64,000 nt of DNA, from contig NC_037088.1 of the NCBI RefSeq assembly GCF_002994745.2, positions 61,150,397-61,214,396 on the forward strand, read 5' to 3'. Positions within the stretch are counted from its first letter, which is position 1. Each line of letters begins with the position of its first letter. The DNA comes from Rosa chinensis. Taxonomy: Eukaryota > Streptophyta > Magnoliopsida > Rosales > Rosaceae. Shown in pieces: positions 55,101 through 64,000 of the stretch. The translations under genes were made by a program, and so were the position numbers. The notes under the pieces were generated by a model, which saw only the letters and a list, made by a program, of their open reading frames with translations, did not search any database and was not told where the DNA came from.

Positions 55101-58100
55101 GCCTTTTGCACCTCAGTAGAAACAGTATTAAAAACAATAGTGATTGATCCTGGATTCTGATTCAAACATAATGTCAATAATAACCACAGTGAGAGGACAA
55201 ACTAGAGAGAGAGAGAGAGAGAGAGAGAGGCGAGAGGCACTCTAGTACTCTACTTCAAATCTGTGAATGAAATATGCATTCCAAAACCAATGTTATGCTG
55301 TAAATAAAAAAAGGTTGCACTTTGCACCTTATAACACACACAAAAATAGTGCTGACATAAAGTAACTGACCACAACTTTTCCAACATCTCTCTTCTTCGA
55401 TTCTTGATTAGATTTGGGTGACGTTGAATCCTTAATTGGCTGTGATAAATTCTGATAGAAACGATTAAGTTCAGAGTTCTTCTTCTGCAAATCCACAGCC
55501 TCTTCAGCAGAGGTAGCAATCCCTCCAGATATTTTCTCAAGACGAAAGAGCCTTGCTTCATATCCCTGGTTGAGAAATCAGACACGTCAACAACCATACA
55601 ACAAATTCAAGTCATCTTGGATATCAACAAGGCTACCAAAGAACAGGAGTAACGAACCCGAAATAATTCATCTACTTCACAAAGAACACATAAGGGACCA
55701 CCATCATTAGCTTTGCAATTTCGACAGTATCTCACACGCTGGATATCCTCCTCTTTTGGCTTTTCCATTGTCTGATCAATTTCTAAAAGTCGATCAAGTA
55801 ACAGTTTCCTAGATTCTTCTAGTTGGTCCAAACCGGTCTGCATGTGATACTTTAGAGCGCTTATGCTTCGTAAACTATATCAAAGAGACTATAATTAGTC
55901 ACTTACGAAAAATATAAACAACCCAACATTGCTGTAGTCATTGAAATAGCCACTCATTTTAAACTCCTAAATCATACATTCTGTACGAAAATACCATAAC
56001 ATGTTCCTTATCTGAACGAATTTCTAATTAATTTGAGGTACTGATGTCCATGTAACTTTATAATCTTTAGCTCAAACCATCTGTATCAGCATTCACTATA
56101 ATTACTTTAAAATATGGCAGAAAGAAGTAATTGTCTGCCAAGAAAACTTGGAGCACCTGAGAAATTATCTTGGTCTGAGGTACAGAAACTACAAGCTAAT
56201 CTAGAAAAAGAGCTAAAAGTCAACTCTGTTCTCTGCACCAGAAGTGACATAGAGAAATCCAATGCATACTCACCGAGATGGAATTCTAGATGACTTTGAA
56301 TTGTTTAGAGTTCCTATGAGCGCCTCTTCAATCTTTCTGATCAACAGACTAGAAATGTCATTATTCTTTTCAGCATGAAGAAGGGCTTCCAGCCACCAGA
56401 CTGTACTTACATCTTTGATCTCACTAATTGTGCTACAAACCTTCAAAAGAGTATATCTAAAGTCAACAAACAAAGCTATATACAAAAATAAAAAAAGGAC
56501 GAAAGAGAAACAAAAAATTCATATTTAGTTTTGGCTACTAAGTGCTCACAAAAGGTAAGACAGAAGTTTTATGGACTACTATTGGTTATTTAGCACAATA
56601 TGCCCTAAAATTTTAGAAATAATGCGTTTTTGTGTATATAATAAGATGCACAATGCTAAAGTGCAATCTGAAGCAGAGTGGAAATATACCTGGGTGTAAG
56701 ACTTCTTAAACTCTTGCTGAGTCATGAATAACTTTGAACTGAATGCAGATAAGTACTTTTGTTTAAGATTGTCACAGACTGTTCTCAAAGATACGTCAGT
56801 GAAGGAACTACATGATGCATGGGAGTTATTATATTCTTGAGCATTAGATAAGTCATTCTCTGATGAGTTATCTTCCCCACCCAGTTTTCGCCTCTTTGCT
56901 ACATGTTCATCACAGGGGCCCATTTTTCCAGGAATATGTTGTCCTTTTGAAGGGGAGCAGCTTGTTGCTAATGGAAGTATTTCGGCAAGATTATGATGAA
57001 TGTGAATATTCAACAAAGGATCCAGGCGGAAATCCTCAGTGTGCTCTTCAGCTAAAGTCAACGATTCCTTATACAGTGATACAGCTTGAGTAAAATTTTG
57101 CTCAATTACAGCTATCCCAGCGAGCCCATTAAGAGCAACAACTAACCTTCTGAGAGCTTCCTCTCCTTCTATCTTGGTTTTACTTACAAGAACCTGAAGA
57201 AAAGGATTCCTTAAAGCACAAAGAACACATGCTACGACTTTCAAATAACATAATAACAGACTTATTATGATGAACACACCATTAATATTTCCTCCATAGT
57301 CATGGGAGACTGTTGGAGAGAACGCAGTCCTGAGCTTCCTACTTGAGGGTGACAGCTGGCTTGGCGAAGCTTCAGAAGTGTGTTCAGCAGCTTTCCTGCC
57401 TCCGCATGTGTGATGAAAGAATCTGATGATTTAGCTGCTGAGCATCCTGGGAGAATAAGCATGATGGTTTGTGAGACCTTAACATTGTTTCTCCTACTGG
57501 TAAATCGTGGTATTATTGTATTGCATCAGAATGACTCTTAACTAAAATTTCAAAATAAACATTAACAACCTCTGACTTTTCTGTTCATAATATCATCTTT
57601 CATATGTTCAATGACTTCTCGGGCATAACTCACACAAGTTTCATGTTGCCTCTGGTAAAAATGCTCTTCAACTGGAGATAAAGTGAGCCAAGAGAGACAT
57701 TCTTCCTGAGGTGGAAGCTGCAACTCATCTGCAACATGCACCTTTGAAGATCGCCACATGATTTCTTTAAAGAATTTATGTGTAAATTCCATAGCTCCTG
57801 CATCTCTCCTCTGAAGAGACGAGGGAAAAAATTCAGTGATGTGATATGCTCAAACTTTGAACTAACAAGAACTCGGTAAAACAACTGGATGAAAAAGCAA
57901 GCATGAGGAAAAATAAAGAGTTATACTTGATTAATATACCCAGATCAAAGATTCATCCAAGTAATATCTAAATAGTAACTACACTTTTTTTTTTCCAATA
58001 TAAAAAAAGAAAAGAAAGAGAGACAATGATGGTTCTAGTTATCTCGCATCTCTGAACTTTTGGCATGGGCAAGCAGCCTCCAGGTTTAAAAGATAACAGC

Positions 58101-61100
58101 GGTGAATGTATCAATCTATACCTCATATGGATCTCGTATAACTTCAATCCACCACCTGGAAGCATTGAAAGGGCATGCTTTAAGAAACCGTAGAAGTCCA
58201 TACAAGTCATCAAGTTTACGTTGTATAGGAGTCCCCGTTATGCACCAACGATGCTTCGCATACAGTCGCATAGCCATTTCTGTTGCAGCACCAGCATTAC
58301 TCTCCACCATCTGAGCCTCATCCAAACAAATTCTCCACCAGAATATTCTGGTAAGAATAGTTGGAACAACAGGGTATCTGCAACAAGATGGCTGGTCATT
58401 ATCTTGACAAATACAGGTCTAAAAGAAATTTGCATCTAAAGTTAGCAAGTGCTGTACTAAAACCAAGCATTGAAGGATGTAAACAGTAAAAAAAATAATA
58501 AAAAAATAAAAATAAAAGTAGATTTTTTACAGCTTCATAACACAGCTTTTAACAATTAAATTATCGTGTTCTTGTAATTTTTGATGATAGAGCAGCAAAG
58601 AATAAGAGACGTAGCTAAAAGCTGAAAAGATCATCTCCACAACAAAGACAGGTGCATGCACATAACTCAACCTAATGTAAGGAAAAAGGTCTATGCTAGG
58701 CCACATCCTCACAAGCAGTTATGCAAAAAATTGAATCCATTACAATCAATGCATATTAATTTAGCCAACATTGACCAAAGAAAGCAGAAATCATGAATGT
58801 CATAAGTTTTTGATGAAACCTCTTTTGGAATCTCATTAAGCGTCGATCACCTTCATGCCTATCAGAGTCATGTGACAGGTCCGCTTTAAGCACATCATAT
58901 GTTGTCAACACAATGTCAGCACTGATGAGTTCACTGATATCAATTACAGATGTGTTTGAAAAAGATGCCTCTCTTACACCTTCATAGACGCAAGTCTTTA
59001 AAGAACCTGAACGCGTATGGCTAAGATAATACGAAAAAGTCAGCATTTTCTCAAAAGCACATATGGTTCAGCATTATTCACATATGATGCTCCCGCATGC
59101 ATTGCATGAATATTGACTAGATATAACTACTTAGAATGAAGTAAAGCTTACTGCGTGTGCCTTTACAACCAAAAAAATACTAGCAGTTAAAGAAAACAAA
59201 ATTTTAGTAGTAAAGCATACTTTTCAGCTTCATTTTCAATACTGGGGATTCCAGCTACATTTTTCTTCTTCTTTGGTTTATAGCAGTAAACTAGCTCAAG
59301 AAAGTCACTTTCAATATGTCCGCTGAAACAAAAATTGCTTATGCCTGGATCAACTTAAACTGGTGGCTCTCTGCTGTCTAGTCCAGGCCTAATACTTTTG
59401 CAAATCCTTTTCAAATCCTTTTCAAATCCTTTTCTACCAGAGTTACCACTCTGTATGTTAATAAGTTTATTCAAGCTATACTAAAGTTCAAGGATATAGT
59501 ATCACGTGCCAAAAAACCTTATTACTTTTATTTACTTCAACAATCCACAGATATTAAAGAAAAATTACTAAATATTCTACAATTAAATTATACTTTCAGT
59601 AAAAAAAATTTATTAAAAAAAATAAAACAACTTTACATAAAGTCAATCTTAATGCATTCCTTTTTTGCCTGAACTTTAATGCAATTTTGAAATGCAGGAT
59701 AATTGAAAATAGACATACCGCATAATTTCAGAATACCACTGGGGCAATATAGAAGCTGGACAGATTATAAGAGTGGCACCAGTAGCAACAGGAGAAGTAG
59801 TGGCCTGTATCAGTTCTGAGCACAGCTGGCATATATATTCCTCATCTCTCACATCTATTGTGGCTGTATTCTTCTTTCTAGTATAATTCTTAACCACCGA
59901 ACTCTTATCATGTTCTTTTTCGTTAGAAGTCTCGTTGGATTTTATAGTCTTTCCTCTAGGTGAATAGCCCACACAATCAGCATGTTGCCATGCATCACAT
60001 ATGTCGCACTGTACCCATAGTCCTCTGTATCTGATACTTTCACTCACAGCTCCACATATACATTCAACTCGCTCCCTTTTTAATCTTTTAAGCTTTATTT
60101 TCAGATCCTCAGTATCTTGAATTTCAGCATCAGCAAATATGGGGTCTTCATCTGCTGACTTCTGATGAGCAAAGATGCAGGCGAGAAGTTCAACAGTTTT
60201 CCCCATGCCCATCTCATCTGTCATGATCATAAAAATATCATTTTCATTGAATTCAATTAGGAAGCACCAGTCTTTCCTTCATTAATCCTCTGATGTTTCT
60301 CTCCTATAATATAAATACCTAAAAATAATTTCCTTCAATTGCAGCGAACCATTTCTTTCAAATACAACACAGAATTGGGAAATGATGCTTTATTTAGATA
60401 ACATGTTTAAGCATTTGTTTTTTTTTTTTCCATTAATGAACGAAGGAAACACAGAAATAGGAATTTTGAAAGAACAAAGGTACTAGTTGATAGTGACTTC
60501 CCTAAATTGTATTGGCAGACGGTAGAACTGGTTGATGGAAACTTCAATTATTTGTTTCATGCCTAGTTTTCATTAAGTAGCTATAAGGTTAACCTATTTC
60601 AAAGAAATAGAAGCTTAGATAACCTGTTACATTGACAAATGAGTGGAACTACGAGAAGGGATGGATTCTGAAATCATTTCATAAGGCATTACTCAAGTCT
60701 TATTTATTACGAGTAAGTCCCACAGAATTCATGTTATACGAATCCAGACTTAGCTCTAGTGGAAGCATTTAATATGCAAAACCTAGCCTTTGACACCATG
60801 AAGTGTTTTAATATCTTCAAATCTGAAAACAAATCCAAACCAGCATTTTCAAGAAATTATATCGACACACAAGAAGTTGTAGGACAATGAGATTACCAGC
60901 AAGAATACCGCCAGAGACGTACGTTGAAAAATGCTCTTGGTGCAGCGAAACATTTCCACTGAAAAAGATACATAACGAATTTCACAGTAAGCAGCCAAGA
61001 GGGGATGAAAGGGAGTGAAAGAACTTGTCGTAAAGGTAAACCAACAACATGAAGAAACTCTTTCCTTTTACTGCCATAACACTCATAAACCCATTTGAAA

Positions 61101-62236
61101 GTCATACCTGAATGGGTTGTAGAACATTTTTGAACATCTGTCGAGAAATTGCAAGGGCAAACATAAGGGCGACATGAACTGACTTGTGGCCTCTTGGGCC
61201 AGACTTTGTGCATCGCTTTTCTCCCTCTGTACCATCCAGTAAGCTGCACGGCGTTGATATGGTTTCAATTCAGGAAGCAAATCAGGCAGGACATCTTGAA
61301 GCATTGTATCTGCTCTGTAGACAAGGTACACAAGAGATTAAGCATTAATAGACACAAAGTTAAAGGTTGGAGTTAGAAGAGGACGCAACATTCAAAAATG
61401 ACTCACTTTGAGGGTTTAATGGCTTCATAGAACCCAGCAACATCAAACCTTGCATGTTTACTATGATTGGAATTAGCATGTCCAGTGTCGGTATGCGAAT
61501 CAATCTCCATGTCTGTTGATCTACTGACTCCATACCTAGCCTCGGAAGTCACTACTTCTGGGTGTAGCCAAGCCATGACATTCATCATACTCTTTTTCCA
61601 CACTTGCCTAGTATTGTCAAGAAGTGACTCACAAGCATTAAATGCACTCTTAAGTATCTCCACCCTGACCCTGATGGTTGACGTATCATTCACAAACCCA
61701 ATGGACAGAGCTGGCCTCAGTGTCATAAACTTCAAACTTGCCAAGTGTACCAGACCAGAAATACCTTCATCTGGTCCATCAAAACTCCCTGACAAGATTA
61801 CTGAGCAGGTGTCCTTGTCCATGTCCATATACTCGCTTGAACATGTTTTAACGAATTCCAAAGATATATCAGCAGAGGACAACAAAGGCCAATGACCAAG
61901 CTTAATACGACCAATGAACTCCTTTACATTAGATAACCGGAACCTTAAGGAGTAACTATCGCAATTCAAACCCCCACTAAAAACGTCACTGCAAAACCCT
62001 TCTCTGAAGGTCAAATCTGTTAAAACCACTTCAGCAATATCAAGGTGCTCATCTGATCCCCAATTAGACCGATCAACTTCCACAAAATACGGTCTATCAA
62101 CTTCATCTATGTCATTCTTTTGCGTTTCTCCATTTAAAAGCCTCCCCTCATCCAATTCTCCCCTGCCAGCAGTTGCTTGACTCTCTAATACAATCCCACC
62201 TGACCGGTGAGGCCGGCTTTGCTTCCTTCTACCCAT
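52115..62236 (-). CDS. SHPRH: SHPRH-type SNF2 ATPase / PHD / RING E3 ubiquitin ligase
   Basis: Twenty exons on the minus strand, from 62236: to 61407, 61314-61108, 60958-60897, 60217-59719, 59322-59221, 59020-58820, 58377-58122, 57810-57570, 57446-57280, 57193-56690, 56440-56274, 55865-55658, 55565-55371, 55013-54897, 54674-54432, 54039-53835, 53522-53308, 53180-53029, 52770-52506, 52384-52115. All joins keep phase, giving 1701 codons and a stop. Walker A GMGKT is at about 370-374, with a PHD finger inserted in the SNF2 domain (Cys419 to Cys499). The Walker B variant DEAQ is at 653-656 and GTPIQRKLDDLYG follows. A C3HC4 RING (1378-1426) and helicase C-terminal motif GRVHRIGQ complete it. Vertebrate SHPRH and yeast Rad5 polyubiquitinate PCNA in DNA-damage tolerance; a similar nuclear role is inferred. 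No defects seen. Confidence 0.93.
55205..55229. repeat. GA microsatellite in an SHPRH intron
   Basis: About 12 GA dinucleotides in the intron between exons 13 and 14. Confidence 0.9.
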
Positions 62237-62816
62237 CCCTATAAAACCAAAACAAAAAAAAGTGACACACTATGAATTCAAACGCTTCCACCTTAATCAT
62301 TCCTGTTCACAAATATGTAAGACCTTCACAAACTATACATCTCAAACCACAATTCCAACACAAACATTGCTTTCCCTAGTAATCACGAGTTGGGTTTAAA
62401 CGTTTTCTAATTACTTTACAAACAAAGGAGAAGCCTTTACAATACCAATTGTGAAAAGTCACAGAATTTATCATCAAACATAATGAAAGCTCGAAACTTT
62501 ATATTGTGGGAAGTTGAAAAACTGCGATTGAATCATATAATGTATGAATTCAAAGCCAGAATCAAAGTACTTCAAAGAAGCAAAGAGAATTTGAACCTGG
62601 GAATTTCGTTGTTTCTGTAAGCTCGAATCAAGAACCGAAAGAGCCAAAACTGGATATTGTGGGTTAACTTGGGTTTATATACGTGCGCAACCCAACTAGT
62701 TTCGGAAAACCCCAAAGTGCCCACGAACCCACTTAGGAATTACAATTGTGTCACTACTAAACCCCTTTGACCCTTTATTCTTAGGGTTTTAGATTTCCCC
62801 AAATCTGAGAGAAGCA
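62237..62816. promoter_or_regulatory. divergent promoter of SHPRH and EIF1AD genes
   Basis: 580 bp between the two start codons. For SHPRH there is a TATATAA on the minus strand (62681-62675) and a leader intron, 62596-62239, with donor CCCAG|GTTCA and acceptor TTTATAG|GG two bases before the ATG. For the other gene a telo-box-like TTAGGGTTTTAG lies at 62781-62792, a motif common before translation-related plant genes. Confidence 0.65.
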
Positions 62817-64000
62817 ATGAAAGGAGGAAGGAAGAATCTGAAGAGGGCTGTGGAGGAACAGAGCTTAACCCTCAGCGATGGCCACTCTATAATGCAAGTG
62901 CTTTCTCTACGTGGTTCTAATCTCATAGAGGTAATCAATCAGCTAAGTTTCCCAAATCTGCAGCTTGCTTTGTAAAGATTGATGCTTTGGTTTGTTAGGT
63001 TTCTTCAGAGATTGGGTTTTCTGAGATAAAAATTGGGTCTTTTGGGAAAATTGAGATAAACCCTATTGGAATTTAGTGAAGATTGGAAAACCGGTCCAAA
63101 CCCAGTTTCCAATTTTGTGTCTTTCTTCAAACATTGTGCTTGTTCTTCATTTTGTAGACTGGATGGGGATAAATTGAAGCTAATTGATAATGTACAATGT
63201 GTTAATGCATGCGTAGGTTGATTTTGATTGTGCTTTACTTATTTGAAGGTAATGGATGCTCAAGGAGAGAAATCTTTGGCATTGTTTCCGGCTAAGTTTT
63301 CGAAGAGCATGTGGATAAAACGAGGTTTGTTCCCAATAAGCTGAACTAGTTTCAAGGAATTGATGCAAATATACCCAGAAAGGCAATGTTTTTTATGTTA
63401 CTTTTTTCAATGGGCAGGCAGTTTTGTTGTGGTTGATGCAAGTGAAAAGGACAAGGTTCTTGAATCAGGCGGCAAAGTGGCATGTATTGTTTCCCAAGTT
63501 CTGTTTTTCGAACAAGTTCGTGCACTTCGGAAATCACCAGATTGGTGAGTGTTCTATTCACAGCTTAAAATGAGCAGTAGAAAAATGAGTGTTCTATTCA
63601 CAGCTTAAGATGACATAGTTGCCCTGCCTAACAATTCTATCAAGGATGGGAAAAGGTAGCTCTTGGAAGTATAAATCAATTGAGTTGGCATTCTAGTGGC
63701 ACTTTTTTTGTTCACTTTGAATGTAGATATCATCTTACCTCGATTCTCTTTAATGTCTGCTCTTTTTTGCTGGTGTTTCGGTTCTTACATTTCTTTGACC
63801 ATCCGATTTCTTTGACCATCCGATTGTAGGCCAGAAATCTTCAAATCCACTGTTTCGGATGAGCCATGTGGAAGTTTGAAGGGACACACCTCTAAACAAG
63901 AAGAGAATGAGAATGACAATGAGGATGACTCTAGCGATGATGATGGACTTCCTCCATTAGAAGCCAACATGAACAGGATGAGACCATCTGAATGGCAATC
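62817..64000 (+). CDS. EIF1AD: EIF1AD-like S1-domain RNA-binding protein, 3' end beyond the window
   Basis: Exons 62817-62930, 63249-63324, 63418-63544 and 63830 onward, all with GT/AG borders and consistent phase. The protein begins MKGGRKNLKRAVEEQSLTLS. A basic N-terminus leads into an OB fold of the eIF1A/S1 type (MQVLSLRGSNLIEVMDAQGE, FPAKFSKSMWIKRGSFVVVD), then an acidic Glu/Asp-rich tail (ENENDNEDDSSDDDGLPP). This is the layout of EIF1AD, a conserved eIF1A-like protein of the nucleus and cytoplasm. It is not eIF1A itself, which has a different N-terminus. The last visible codons are RPSEWQ; the end lies outside. Confidence 0.9.

Noticed and set aside
1..64000. tRNA, rRNA and snoRNA genes
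   Set aside because: No tRNA-like A/B boxes with cloverleaf or rRNA-like stretches were recognised by eye; a covariance-model search would be needed to exclude small RNAs.

Overview
The window is nuclear DNA of a eudicot plant. TIR-type NLR genes, plant WRKY zinc fingers, small AT-rich introns and dense nested LTR retrotransposons all point that way. Rosaceae is my best guess, but only an impression. There are four host loci. Two are tandem copies, same strand, of one rare gene type: a TIR-NB-ARC-LRR immune receptor with a C-terminal group III WRKY domain, the architecture of Arabidopsis RRS1. Copy A (1921-16136) is a pseudogene. Copy B (36159-50540) is open except for one in-frame TAG (codon 1096 of 1371) that cuts off the NLS and WRKY domain. 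A decayed NB-ARC relic follows each copy, so the ancestral duplication unit was [TNL-WRKY + NB-ARC relic]. The right end holds two conserved housekeeping genes sharing a divergent promoter: a 20-exon SHPRH-type SNF2/PHD/RING protein (52115-62236, minus) and an EIF1AD-type S1-like RNA-binding protein (62817 to beyond the edge, plus).

Most of the rest is mobile DNA, resolved by target-site duplications (TSDs). A minus-strand Copia fragment runs off the left edge (1-1295). Copia A (5018-13708) sits in an LRR exon of copy A and carries a 2.7 kb solo LTR in its gag (6343-9057). A solo LTR (16437-17420) splits the NB-ARC relic. Two inverted 170-190 bp repeats (17756-17945, 26985-27155) may be the ends of a Mutator-like element enclosing a spliced 83-codon ORF of unknown origin. 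Inside lies a minus-strand chromovirus (19623-26394) with a solo LTR in one of its LTRs. Then come a MITE (27169-27490) and an 8 kb non-autonomous LTR element (27773-35823) with an unfamiliar ORF. Intron 1 of copy B is about 9.7 kb because a solo LTR (37248-46052), itself split by Copia B (39681-45682), landed there. Copia B has identical LTRs, a perfect TSD and an intact gag but a ruined pol, so it was mobilised recently by proteins from elsewhere.

The most unusual signal belongs to no standard feature class. At least three unrelated retroelements carry sets of short hairpins in which the loop is constant and the stems differ from copy to copy yet stay complementary: ten with a 13-nt loop in the 2.7 kb solo LTR (8097-8408), five with a 7-nt TAAGAGY loop in the leader of both Copia copies (5948-6053, 40633-40738), and many GCCA-N5..7-TGGC palindromes in the 8 kb element. 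In the Copia elements the array lies inside a candidate leader intron just upstream of gag, the place where a retroviral packaging signal would sit.
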